Source: Paragordius varius (Eukaryota > Nematomorpha). From it: a stretch of DNA of 64,000 bases. The stretch lies in assembly GCA_964247055.1 (NCBI GenBank), contig OZ176052.1, forward strand, positions 13,764,001-13,828,000. Direction: 5' to 3'. Within the stretch, counting starts at the first letter, position 1, and the number at the start of each line of letters is the position of its first letter. The notes under the pieces were generated by a model, which was not told where the DNA came from, made no database searches, and worked only from the letters and a program-made list of their open reading frames with translations. Below, piece after piece: positions 22,749-36,870 of this stretch. The position numbers and the translations under genes are program-made.

Positions 22749-24817
22749 GGGGTGATGATGGAACTACCATAGGGCTACCCAAAAAAAATTATAGTGACAT
22801 CACCTGATCAAATTTGGATTTTAGGTAGCCATGTTTATTTTTAAAATCCTATAAAGTAAATTTTTTAAATATTAAAAAAATTCATAAAAATTACATTTAT
22901 AGTCCGATCCCCAAAGTATTTGGGGTGATGATGGAACTACCATAGGGCTACCCAAAAAAATTATAGTGACATCACCTGATCAAATTTGGATTTTAGGTAG
23001 CCATTTTTATTTTTAAAATCGTATAAAATAAATTTTTTAAATATTTAAAAAATTCATAAAAATTACATTTATACTCCGATCTCGAAAATATTTGGGGTGA
23101 TGATGGAACTACCATAGGGCTACCCAAAAAAAATATAGTGACATTACCTGATCAAATTTGGATTTTAGGTAGCCATTTTTATTTTTAAAATCGTATAAAA
23201 TAAATTTTTTAAATATTTAAAAAATTCATAAAAATTACATTTATACTCCGATCTCGAAAATATTTGGGGTGATGATGGAACTACCATAGGGCTACCCAAA
23301 AAAATATAGTGACATCACCTGATCAAATTTGGATTTTAGGTAGCCATTTTTATTTTTAAAATCGTATAAAATAAATTTTTTAAATATTTAAAAAATTCAT
23401 AAAAATTACATTTATACTCCGATCTCGAAAATATTTGGGGTGATGATGGAACTACCATAGGGCTACCCAAAAAAATTATAGTGACATCACCTGATCAAAT
23501 TTGGATTTTAGGTAGCCATTTTTATTTTTAAAATCGTATAAAATAAATTTTTTAAATATTTAAAAAATTCATAAAAATTACATTTATAGTCCGATCCCCA
23601 AAATATTTGGGGTGATGATAGAACTACCATAGGGCTACCCAAAAAATATTATGGCGACATCACCTGATCAAATTTGGATTTTAGGTAGCCATTTTTATTT
23701 TTAAATCGTATAAAATAAATTTTTTAAATATTTAAAAAATTCAAAAAAATTAGATTTATACTCCGATCTCGACAATATTTGGGGTGATGATGGAATTACC
23801 ATAGGGCTACCCAAAAAAAATTATGGTGACATCACCTGATCAAATTTGGATTTTAGGTAGCCATTTTTATTTTTAATATCGTATAAAATATATTTTTTAA
23901 ATATTTAAAAAATTCATAAAAATTACATTTATACTCCGATCTCGAAAATATTTGGGGTGATGATGGAACTACCATAGGGCTACCCAAAAAAAATTATGGT
24001 GACATCACCTGATCAAATTTGGATTTTAGGTAGCCATTTTTATTTTTAAATCGTATAAAATAAATTTTTTAAATATTTAAAAAATTCAAAAAAATTAGAT
24101 TTATACTCCGATCTCGACAATATTTGGGGTGATGATGGAATTACCATAGGGCTACCCAAAAAAAATTATGGTGACATCACCTGATCAAATTTGGATTTTA
24201 GGTAGCCATTTTTATTTTTAATATCGTATAAAATAAATTTTTTAAAAATTTAAAAAATTAATAAAAATTACATTTATACTCCGATCTCGAAAATATTTGG
24301 GGTGATGATGGAACTACCATAGGGCTACCCAAAAAAAATTATGGTGACATCACCTGATCAAATTTGGATTTTAGGTAGCCATTTTTATTTTTAAAATCGT
24401 ATAAAATAAATTTTTTAAATATTTAAAAAATTCATAAAAATTACATTTATAGTCCGATCCCCAAAATATTTGGGGTGATGATGGAACTACCATAGGGCTA
24501 CGCAAAAAAAATTATGGCGACATCACCTGATCAAATTGGGATTTTAGGTAGCCATTTTTATTTTTAAAATCGTATAAAATAAATTTTTTAAATATTTAAA
24601 AAATTCAAAAAAATTACATTTATACTCCGATCTCGACAATATTTGGGGTGATGATGGAACTACCATAGGGCTACCCAAAAAAAATTATGGTGACATCACC
24701 TGATCAAATTTGGATTTTAGGTAGCCATTTTTATTTTTAAAATCGTATAAAATAAATTTTTTAAATATTTAAAAAATTCATAAAAATTACATTTAAAGTC
24801 CGATCCCAAAAATATTT

Positions 24818-24989
24818 GGGGTGATGATGGAACTACCATAGGGCTACCCAAAAAAATTATAGTGACATCACCTGATCAAATTTGGATTTTAGGTAGCCAT
24901 TTTTATTTTTAAAATCGTATAAAATAAATTTTTTAAATATTTAAAAAATTCATAAAAATTACATTTATACTCCGATCTCGAAAATATTT
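24818..24989. repeat. Hybrid monomer marking a one-unit deletion
   Basis: This unit is entered through the AAAGTCCGATCCCAAAAAT linker that in the left copy introduces the GAACTAGCAT monomer at 3780. Its body is instead the A7/TATAGTGAC type of the next left-copy monomer (3953). The offset between copies falls from 21,038 to 20,865 across it, a loss of 173 bp, exactly one monomer. This is the expected product of an in-register exchange between neighbouring monomers, and it places the switch point within the head or A-run of the unit. Confidence 0.8.
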
Positions 24990-27900
24990 GGGGTGATGAT
25001 GGAACTACCATAGGGCTACCCAAAAAAAATATAGTGACATCACCTGATCAAATTTGGATTTTAGGTAGCCATTTTTATTTTTATAATCGTATAAAATAAA
25101 TTTTTTAAATATTTAAAAAATTCATAAAAATTACATTTATACTCCGATCTCGAAAATATTTGGGGTGATGATGGAACTACCATAGGGCTACCCAAAAAAA
25201 ATTATGGTGACATCACCTGATCAAATTTGGATTTTAGGTAGCCATTTTTATTTTTAAAATCGTATAAAATAAATTTTTTAAATATTTAAAAAATTCATAA
25301 AAATTACATTTATACTCCGATCTCGAAAATATTTGGGGTGATGATGGAACTACAATAGGGCTACCCAAAAAAATTATAGTGACATCACCTGATCAAATTT
25401 GGATTTTAGGTAGCCATTTTTATTTTTAAAATCGTATAAAATAAATTTTTTAAATATTTAAAAAATTCAAAAAAATTACATTTATACTCCGATCTCGACA
25501 ATATTTGGGGTGATGATGGAATTACCATAGGGCTACCCAAAAAAAATTATGGTGACATCACCTGATCAAATTTGGATTTTAGGTAGCCATTTTTATTTTT
25601 AAAATCGTTTAAAATAAATTTTTTAAATATTTAAAAAATTCATAAAAATTACATTTAAAGTCCGATCTCAAAAATATTTGGGGTTATGATGGAACTACCA
25701 TAGGGCTACCCAAAAAAAATTATGGTGACATCACCTGATCAAATTTGGATTTTAGGTAGCCATTTTTATTTTTAAAATCGTATAAAATAAATTTTTTAAA
25801 TATTTAAAAATTTCAAAAAAATTACATTTATACTCCGATCTCGACAATATTTGGGGTGATGATGGAATTACCATAGGGCTACCCAAAAAAAATTATGGCG
25901 ACATCACCTGATCAAATTTGGATTTTAGGTAGCCATTTTTATTTTTAAAATCGTATAAAATAAATTTTTTAAATATTTAAAAAATTCATAAAAATTATAT
26001 TTATACTCCGATCTCGAAAATATTTGGGGTGATGATGGAACTAGCATAGGGCTACCCAAAAAAAATTATGGTGACATCACCTGATCAAATTTGGATTTTA
26101 GGTAGCCATTTTTATTTTTAAAATCGTATAAAATAAATTTTTTAAATATTAAAAAAATTCATAAAAATTACATTTATAGTCCGATCCCCAAAGTATTTGT
26201 GGTGATGATGGAACTACCATAGGGCTACCCAAAAAAATTATAGTGACATCACCTGATCAAATTTGGATTTTAGGTAGCCATTTTTATTTTTAAAATCGTA
26301 TAAAATAAATTTTTTAAATATTTAAAAACTTCATAAAAATTACATTTATAGTCCGATCCCCAAAATATTTGGGGTGATGATGGAACTACCATAGGGCTAC
26401 CCAAAAAAAATTATGGTGACATCACCTGATCAAATTTGGATTTTAGGTAGCCATTTTTATTTTTAAAATCGTATAAAATAAATTTTTTAAATATTTAAAA
26501 AATTCATAAAAATTACATTTATACTCCGATCTCGAAAATATTTGGGGTGATGATGGAACTACAATAGGGCTACCCAAAAAAATTATAGTGACATCACCTG
26601 ATCAAATTTGGATTTTAGGTAGCCATTTTTATTTTTAAAATCGTATAAAATAAATTTTTTAAATATTTAAAAAATTCATAAAAATTACATTTATAGTCCG
26701 ATCCCCAAAAATTTAGGGTGATGATGGAACTACCATAGGGCTACCCAAAAAAAATTATGGTGACATCACCTGATCAAATTTGGATTTTAGGTAGCCATTT
26801 TTATTTTTAAAATCGTATAAAATAAATTTTTTAAATATTTAAAAACTTCATAAAAATTACATTTATAGTCCGATCCCCAAAATATTTGGGGTGATGATGG
26901 AACTACCATAGGGCTACCCAAAAAAAATTATGGCGACATCACCTGATCAAATTTGGATTTTAGGTAGCCATTTTTATTTTTAAAATCATATAAAATAAAT
27001 TTTTTAAATATTTAAAAAATTCAAAAAAATTACATTTATACTCCGATCTCGACAATATTTGGGGTGATGATGGAACTACCATAGGGCTACCCAAAAAAAA
27101 TTATGGTGACATCACCTGATCTAATTTGGATTTTAGGTAGCCATTTTTATTTTTAAAATCGTATAAAATAAATTTTTTAAATATTTAAAAAATTCATAAA
27201 AATTATATTTATACTCCGATCTCGAAAATATTTGGGGTGATGATGGAACTAGCATAGGGCTACCCAAAAAAAATTATGGTGACATCACCTGATCAAATTT
27301 GGATTTTAGGTAGCCATTTTTATTTTTAAAATCGTATAAAATAAATTTTTTAAATATTTAAAAAATTCATAAAAATTATATTTATACTCCGATCTCGAAA
27401 ATATTTGGGGTGATGATGGAACTAGCATAGGGCTACCCAAAAAAAATTATGGTGACATCACCTGATCAAATTTGGATTTTAGGTAGCCATTTTTATTTTT
27501 AAAATCGTATAAAATAAATTTTTTAAATATTAAAAAAATTCATAAAAATTACATTTATAGTCCGATCCCCAAAGTATTTGGGGTGATGATGGAACTACCA
27601 TAGGGCTACCCAAAAAAATTATAGTGACATCACCTGATCAAATTTGGATTTTAGGTAGCCATTTTTATTTTTAAAATCGTATAAAATAAATTTTTTAAAT
27701 ATTTAAAAAATTCATAAAAATTACATTTATACTCAGATCTCGAAAATATTTGGGGTGATGATGGAATTACCATAGGGCTACCCAAAAAAAATATAGTGAC
27801 ATCACCTGATCAAATTTGGATTTTAGGTAGCCATTTTTATTTTTATAATCGTATAAAATAAATTTTTTAAATATTTAAAAAATTCATAAAAATTACATTT

Positions 27901-30900
27901 ATACTCCGATCTCGAAAATATTTGGGGTGATGATGGAACTACCATAGGGCTACCCAAAAAAAATTATGGTGACATCACCTGATCAAATTTGGATTTTAGG
28001 TAGCCATTTTTATTTTTAATATCGTATAAAATAAATTTTTTAAATATTTAAAAAATTCATAAAAATTACATTTATACTCCGATCTCGAAAATATTTGGGG
28101 TGATGATGGAACTACCATAGGGCTACCCAAAAAAATTATAGTGACATCACCTGATCAAATTTGGATTTTAGGTAGCCATTTTTATTTTTAAAATCGTATA
28201 AAATAAATTTTTTAAATATTTAAAAAATTCAAAAAAATTACATTTATACTCGGATCTCGACAATATTTGGGGTGATGATGGAATTACCATAGGGCTACCC
28301 AAAAAAAATTATGGTGACATCACCTGATCAAATTTGGATTTTAGGTAGCCATTTTTATTTTTAAAATCGTTTAAAATAAATTTTTTAAATATTTAAAAAA
28401 TTCATAAAAATTACATTTAAAGTCCGATCTCAAAAATATTTGGGGTTATGATGGAACTACCATAGGGCTACCCAAAAAAAATTATGGTGACATCACCTGA
28501 TCAAATTTGGATTTTAGTTAGCCATTTTTATTTTTAAAATCGTATAAAATAAATTTTTTAAATATTTAAAAAATTCAAAAAAATTACATTTATACTCCGA
28601 TCTCGACAATATTTGGGGTGATGATGGAATTACCATAGGGCTACCCAAAAAAAATTATGGTGACATCACCTGATCAAATTTGGATTTTAGGTAGCCATTT
28701 TTATTTTTAAAATCGTAAAATAAATTTTTTAAATATTTAAAAAATTCATAAAAATTACATTTATACTCCGATCTCGAAAATATTTGGGGTGATGATGGAA
28801 CTACCATAGGGCTACCCAAAAAAATTATAGTGACATCACCTGATCAAATTTGGATTTTAGGTAGCCATTTTTATTTTTAAAATCGTATAAAATAAATTTT
28901 TTAAATATTTAAAAAATTCAAAAAAATTACATTTATACTCCGATCTCGACAATATTTGGGGTGATGATGGAATTACCATAGGGCTACCCAAAAAAAATTA
29001 TGGTGACATCACCTGATCAAATTTGGATTTTAGGTAGCCATTTTTATTTTTAAAATCATATAAAATAAATTTTTTAAATATTTAAAAAATTCAAAAAAAT
29101 TACATTTATACTCCGATCTCAAAAATATTTGGGGTTATGATGGAACTACCATAGGGCTACCCAAAAAAAATTATGGCGACATCACCTGATCAAATTTGGA
29201 TTTTAGGTAGCCATTTTTATTTTTAAAATCGTATAAAATAAATTTTTTAAATATTTAAAAAATTCATAAAAATTACATTTATACTCCGATCTCGAAAATA
29301 TTTGGGGTGATGATGGAACTACCATAGGGCTACCCAAAAAAAATTATAGTGACATCACCTGATCAAATTTGGATTTTAGGTAGCCATTTTTATTTTTAAA
29401 ATCGTATAAAATAAATTTTTTAAATATTTAAAAAATTCATAAAAATTACATTTAAAGTCCGATCTCGACAATATTTGGGGTGATGATGGAATTACCATAG
29501 GGCTACCCAAAAAAAATTATGGTGACATCACCTGATCAAATTTGGATTTTAGGTAGCCATTTTTATTTTTAAAATCGTATAAAATAAATTTTTTAAATAA
29601 TTAAAAAATTTATAAAAATTACATTTATACTCCGATCTCGACAATATTTGGGGTGATGATGGAACTACCATAGGGCTACCCAAAAAAAATTATGGTGACA
29701 TCACCTGATCAAATTTGGATTTTAGGTAGCCATTTTTATTTTTAAAATCGTATAAAATAAATTTTTTAAATATTTAAAAAATTCATAAAAATTACATTTA
29801 TAGTCCGATCTCGAAAATATTTGGGGTGATGATGGAACTACCATAGGGCTACCCAAAAAAAATTATGGTGACATCACCTGATCAAATTTGGATTTTAGGT
29901 AGCCATTTTTATTTTTAAAATCGTATAAAATAAATTTTTAAAATATTTAAAAAATTCATAAAAATTCCATTATACTCCGATCTCGAAAATATTTGGGGTG
30001 ATGATGGAACTACCATAGGGCTACCCAAAAAAAATTATGGTGACATCACCTGATCAAATTTGGATTTTAGGTAGCCATTTTTATTTTTAAAATCGTATAA
30101 AATAAATTTTTTAAATATTTAAAAAATTCATAAAAATTACATTTATAGTCCGATCCCCAAAATATTTGGGGTGATGATGGAACTACCATAGGGCTACCCA
30201 AAAAAAATTATGGCGACATCACCTGATCAAATTTGGATTTTAGTTAGCCATTTTTATTTTTAAAATCATATAAAATAAATTTTTTAAATATTTAAAAAAT
30301 TCAAAAAAATTACATTTATACTCCGATCTCAAAAATATTTGGGGTTATGATGGAACTACCATAGGGCTACCCAAAAAAAATTATGGCGACATCACCTGAT
30401 CAAATTTGGATTTTAGGTAGCCATTTTTATTTTTAAAATCGTATAAAATAAATTTTTTAAATATTTAAAAAATTCATAAAAATTACATTTAAAGTCCGAT
30501 CCCAAAAATATTTGGGGTTCTGATGGAACTACCATAGGGCTACCCAAAAAAAATTATGGTGACATCACCTGATCAAATTTGGATTTTAGGTAGCCATTTT
30601 TATTTTTAAAATCGTATAAAATAAATTTTTTAAATATTTAAAAAATTCATAAAAATTACATTTATACTCCGATCTCGAAAATATTTGGGGTGATGATGGA
30701 ACTACCATAGGGCTACCCAAAAAAATTATAGTGACATCACCTGATCAAATTTGGATTTTAGGTAGCCATTTTTATTTTTAAAATCGTATAAAATAAATTT
30801 TTTAAATATTTAAAAAATTCATAAAAATTACATTTATACTCCGATCTCGAAAATATTTGGGGTGATGATGGAACTACCATAGGGCTACCCAAAAAAAATT

Positions 30901-33900
30901 ATAGTGACATCACCTGATCAAATTTGGATTTTAGGTAGCCATTTTTATTTTTAAAATCGTATAAAATAAATTTTTTAAATATTTAAAAAATTCATAAAAA
31001 ATACATTTATACTCCGATCTCAAAAATATTTGGGGTTATGATGGAACTACCATAGGGCTACCCAAAAAAAATTATAGTGACATCACCTGATCAAATTTGG
31101 ATTTTAGGTAGCCATTTTTATTTTTAAAATCGTATAAAATAAATTTTTTAAATATTTAAAAAATTCATAAAAATTACATTTATAGTCCGATCCCCAAAAT
31201 ATTTGGGGTGATGATAGAACTACCATAGGGCTACCCAAAAAAAATTATGGCGACATCACCTGATCAAATTTGGATTTTAGGTAGCCATTTTTATTTTTAA
31301 AATCGTATAAAATAAATTTTTTAAATATTTAAAAAATTCATAAAAATTACATTTATACTCCGATCTCGAAAATATTTGGGGTGATGATGGAACTACCATA
31401 GGGCTACCCAAAAAAAATTATGGTGACATCACCTGATCAAATTTGGATTTTAGGTAGCCATTTTTATTTTTAAAATCGTATAAAATAAATTTTTTAAATA
31501 AAAATTACATTTATAATCCGATCTCGACAATATTTGGGGTGATGATGGAACTACCATAGGGCTACCCAAAAAAAATTATGGTGACATCACCTGATCAAAC
31601 TTGGATTTTAGGTAGCCATTTTTATTTTTAAAATCGTATAAAATAAATTTTTTAAATATTTAAAAAATTCATAAAAATTACATTTATACTCCGATCTCGA
31701 AAATATTTGGGGTGATGATGGAACTACCATAGGGCTACCCAAAAAAATTATAGTGACATCACCTGATCAAATTTGGATTTTAGGTAGCCATTTTTATTTT
31801 TAAAATCGTATAAAATAAATTTTTTAAATATTTAAAAAATTCATAAAAATTACATTTATACTCCGATCTCGAAAATATTTGGGGTGATGATGGAACTACC
31901 ATAGGGCTACCCAAAAAAATTATAGTGACATCACCTGATCAAATTTGGATTTTAGGTAGCCATTTTTATTTTTAAAATCGTATAAAATAAATTTTTTAAA
32001 TATTTAAAAAATTCATAAAAATTACATTTATACTCCGATCTCGAAAATATTTGGGGTGATGATGGAACTACCATAGGGCTACCCAAAAAAAATTATAGTG
32101 ACATCACCTGATCAAATTTGGATTTTAGGTAGCCATTTTTATTTTTAAAATCGTATAAAATAAATTTTTTAAATATTTAAAAAATTCATAAAAAATACAT
32201 TTATACTCCGATCTCGAAAATATTTGGGGTGATGATGGAACTACCATAGGGCTACCCAAAAAAAATTATAGTGACATCACCTGATCAAATTTGGATTTTA
32301 GGTAGCCATTTTTATTTTTAAAATCGTATAAAATAAATTTTTTAAATATTTAAAAAATTCATAAAAATTACATTTATAGTCCGATCCCCAAAATATTTGG
32401 GGTGATGATAGAACTACCATAGGGCTACCCAAAAAAAATTATGGCGACATCACCTGATCAAATTTGGATTTTAGGTAGCCATTTTTATTTTTAAAATCGT
32501 ATAAAATAAATTTTTTAAATATTTAAAAAATTCATAAAAATTACATTTATACTCCGATCTCGAAAATATTTGGGGTGATGATGGAACTACCATAGGGCTA
32601 CCCAAAAAAAATTATGGTGACATCACCTGATCAAATTTGGATTTTAGGTAGCCATTTTTATTTTTAAAATCGTATAAAATAAATTTTTTAAATAAAAATT
32701 ACATTTATAATCCGATCTCGACAATATTTGGGGTGATGATGGAACTACCATAGGGCTACCCAAAAAAAATTATGGTGACATCACCTGATCAAATTTGGAT
32801 TTTAGGTAGCCATTTTTATTTTTAAAATCGTATAAAATAAATTTTTTAAATATTTAAAAAATTCATAAAAATTACATTTATTCCGATCTCGAAAATATTT
32901 GGGGTGATGATGGAACTATACCATAGGGCTACCCAAAAAAAATTTATGGCGACATCACCTGATCAATTTGGATTTTAGGTAGCCATTTTTATTTTTAAAA
33001 TCGTATAAAATAAATTTTTCAAATATTTAAAAAATTCATAAAAATTACATTTATACTCCGATCCCCAAAATATTTGGGGTGATGATGGAACTACTATAGG
33101 GCTACCCAAAAAAAATTATGGCGACATCACCTGATCAAATTTGGATTTTAGGTAGCCATTTTTATTTTTAAAATCGTATAAAATAAATTTTTTAAATATT
33201 TAAAAAATTCATAAAAATTATATTTATACTCCGATCTCGAAAATATTTGGGGTGATGATGGAACTACCATAGGGCTACCCAAAAAAAATCATGGCGACAT
33301 CACCTGATCAAATTTGGATTTTAGGTAGCCATTTTTATTTTTAAAATCGTATAAAATAAATTTTTTAAATATTTAAAAAATTCATAAAAATTACATTTAT
33401 AGTCCGATCCCCAAAATATTTGGGGTGATGATGGAACTACCATAGGGCTACCCAAAAAAAATTATGGCGACATCACCTGATCAAATTTGGATTTTAGGTA
33501 GCCATTTTTATTTTTAAAATCCTATAAAATAAATTTTTTTAATATTTAAAAAATTTATAAAAATTACATTTATACTCCGATCTCGAAAATATTTGGGGTG
33601 ATGATGGAACTACCATAGGGCTACCCAAAAAAAATTATGGTGACATCACCTGATCAAATTTGGATTTTAGGTAGCCATTTTTATTTTTAAAATCGTATAA
33701 AATAAATTTTTCAAATATTTAAAAAATTCATAAAAATTACATTTATTATCCGATCCCCAAAATATTTGGGGTGATGATGGAACTACTATAGGGCTACCCA
33801 AAAAAAATTATGGCGACATCACCTGATCAAATTTAGATTTTAGGTAGCCATTTTTATTTTTAAAATCGTATAAAATAAATTTTTTAAATATTTAAAAAAT

Positions 33901-34113
33901 TCATAAAAATTACATTTATAGTCCGATCCCCAAAGTATTCGGGGTGATGATGGAACTACCATAGGGCTACCCAAAAAAAATTATGGCGACATCACCTGAT
34001 CAAATTTAGATTTTAGGTAGCCATTTTTATTTTTAAAATCGTATAAAATAAATTTTTTAAATATTTAAAAAATTCATAAAAATTACATTTATAGTCCGAT
34101 CCCCAAAATATTC

Positions 34114-34632
34114 GGGGTGATGATGGAACTACCATAGGGCTACCCAAAAAAAATTATGGCGACATCACCTGATCAAATTTGGATTTTAGGTAGCCATTTT
34201 TATTTTTAAAATCGTATAAAATAAATTTTTTAAATATTTAAAAAATTCAAAAAAATTACATTTATACTCCGATCTCGACAATATTTGGGTTGATGATGGA
34301 ACTACCATAGGGCTACCCAAAAAAAATTATGGTGACATCACCTGATCAAATTTGGATTTTAGGTAGCCATTTTTATTTTTAAAATCGTATAAAATAAATT
34401 TTTTAAATATTTAAAAAATTCATAAAAATTACATTTATACTCCGATCCCCAAAATATTTTTGGTGATGATGGAACTACTATAGGGCTACCCAAAAAAAAT
34501 TTTGGCGACATCATCTGATCAAATTTGGATTTTAGGTAGCCATTTTTATTTTTAAAATCGTATAAAATAATTTTTTTAAATATTTAAAAAATTCATAAAA
34601 ATTACATTTATAGTCCGATCCCCAAAATATTT
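34114..34632. repeat. 519-bp three-monomer cassette, copy 5
   Basis: This is the counterpart of copy 1 in the right-hand segmental duplication (offset 19,654), with the same ATAATTTTTTT change but the intact TATTCGGGG head. The first two units of a further cassette occur at 35,496 and then diverge, marking the right end of the large duplication. Confidence 0.88.
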
Positions 34633-36533
34633 GGGGTGATGATGGAACTACCATAGGGCTACCCAAAAAAATTATAGTGACATCACCTGATCAAATTTGG
34701 ATTTTAGGTAGCCATTTTTATTTTTAAAATCGTATAAAATAAATTTTTTAAATATTTAAAAAATTCATAAAAATTACATTTATACTCCGATCTCGAAAAT
34801 ATTTGGGGTGATGATGGAACTACCATAGGGCTACCCAAAAAAAATTATGGTGACATCACCTGATCAAATTTGGATTTTAGGTAGCCATTTTTATTTTTAA
34901 AATCGTATAAAATAAATTTTTTAAATATTTAAAAAATTCATAAATATTACATTTATAGTCCGATCCCCAAAATATTTGGGGTGATGATGGAACTACCATA
35001 GGGCTACCCAAAAAAAATTATGGCGACATCACCTGATCAAATTTGGATTTTAGGTAGCCATTTTTATTTTTAAAATCGTATAAAATAAATTTTTTAAATA
35101 TTTAAAAAATTCAAAAAAATTACATTTATACTCCGATCTCGACAATATTTGGGGTGACGATGGAACTACCATAGGGCTACCCAAAAAAAATTATGGTGAC
35201 ATCACCTGATCAAATTTGGATTTTAGGTAGCCATTTTTATTTTTAAAATCGTATAAAATAAATTTTTTAAATATTTAAAAAATTCATAAAAATTACATTT
35301 ATACTCCGATCCCCAAAATATTTGGGGTGATGATGGAACTACCATATGGCTACCCAAAAAAATTATAGTGACATCACCTGATCAAATTTGGATTTTAGGT
35401 AGCCATTTTTATTTTTAAAATCGTATAAAATAAATTTTTTAAATATTTAAAAAATTCATAAAAATTACATTTATAGTCCGATCCCCAAAATATTCGGGGT
35501 GATGATGGAACTACCATAGGGCTACCCAAAAAAAATTATGGCGACATCACCTGATCAAATTTGGATTTTAGGTAGCCATTTTTATTTTTAAAATCGTATA
35601 AAATAAATTTTTTAAATATTTAAAAAATTCAAAAAAATTACATTTATACTCCGATCTCGACAATATTTGGGTTGATGATGGAACTACCATAGGGCTACCC
35701 AAAAAAAATTATGGTGACATCACCTGATCAAATTTGGATTTTAGGTAGCCATTTTTATTTTTAAAATCGTATAAAATAAATTTTTTAAATATTTAAAAAA
35801 TTCATAAATATTACATTTATGGTCCGATCCCCAAAATATTTGGGGTGATGATGGAACTACCATAGGGCTACCCAAAAAAAATTATGGCGACATCACCTGA
35901 TCAAATTTGGATTTTAGGTAGCCATTTTTATTTTTAAAATCGTATAAAATAAATTTTTTAAATATTTAAAAAATTCATAAAAATTACATTTATAGCCCGA
36001 TCCCCAAAGTATTCGGGGTGATGATGGAACTACCATAGGGCTACCCAAAAAAAATTATGGCGACATCACCTGATCAAATTTGGATTTTAGGTAGCCATTT
36101 TTATTTTTAAAATCGTTTAAAATAAATTTTTTAAATATTTAAAAAATTCATAAAAATTACATTTATACTCCGATCTCGAAAATATTTGGGGTGATGATGG
36201 AACTACCATAGAGCTACCCCAAAAAAATTATAGTGACATCACCTGATCAAATTTGGATTTTAGGTAGCCATTTTTATTTTTAAAATCGTATAAAATAAAT
36301 TTTTTAAATATTTAAAAAATTCATAAAAATTACATTTATAGTCCGATCCCCAAAATATTTGGGGTGATGATGGAACTACCATAGGGCTACCCAAAAAAAA
36401 TTATGGCGACATCACCTGATCAAATTTGGATTTTAGGTAGCCATTTTTATTTTTAAAATCGTATAAAATAAATTTTTTAAATATTTAAAAAATTCATAAA
36501 AATTACATTTATAGTCCGATCCCCAAAATATTT

Positions 36534-36870
36534 GTAGTGATGATGGAACTACCATAGGGCTACGCAAATAAAATTATGGTGACATCACCTGATCAAATTT
36601 GGATTTTAGGTAGCCATTTTTATTTTTAAAATCGTATAAAATAAATTTTTTAAATATTCATAAAAGTTACATTTATAGTCCGATCCCCAAAATATTTGTG
36701 GTGATGATGGAACTACCATAGGTCTACGCAAAAAAAATTATGGCGACATCATTTGATCAAATTTGGATTTTAGGTAGCCATTTTTATTTTTAAAATCGTA
36801 TAAAATAAATTTTTTAAATATTTAAAAAATTCATAAAAATTACATTTATAGTCCGATCCCCAAAATATTT
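36534..36870. repeat. 337-bp dimer with a 9-bp palindrome deletion, copy 1
   Basis: The first unit (164 bp) has TTTGTAGTGATGATGG, GGGCTACGCAAATAAAATT and a 9-bp deletion that leaves TTTTTTAAATATTCAT. The second unit (173 bp) has TTTGTGGTGATGATGG, ATAGGTCTACGC and GACATCATTTGATC. ATT flanks the lost piece on both sides, which fits slippage. This copy has TAAAAGTTAC where the others have TAAAAATTAC. It is followed by a unit with CCCAAAAAAAGTATAG. Confidence 0.9.

Larger units (their letters stand above)
22749..35800. repeat. Large segmental duplication, right copy (about 13.1 kb)
   Basis: This is the partner of about 1,560-16,140. The left end carries the CCTATAAAGTAAA plus ATATTAAAAA monomer followed by AAAGTATTT, as at 1560 and 1733. 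The right end is inside the monomer with TTTGGGTTG at about 35,670, which leaves the shared pattern at a TAAATATTACATTTATGG tail near 35,800. Private events include a hybrid monomer at 24,818, two adjacent GAACTAGCAT monomers at 27,232 and 27,404 (one in the left copy), and the nine-monomer difference near 29.0-29.6 kb. Most rare variants are shared base for base. Confidence 0.85.
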
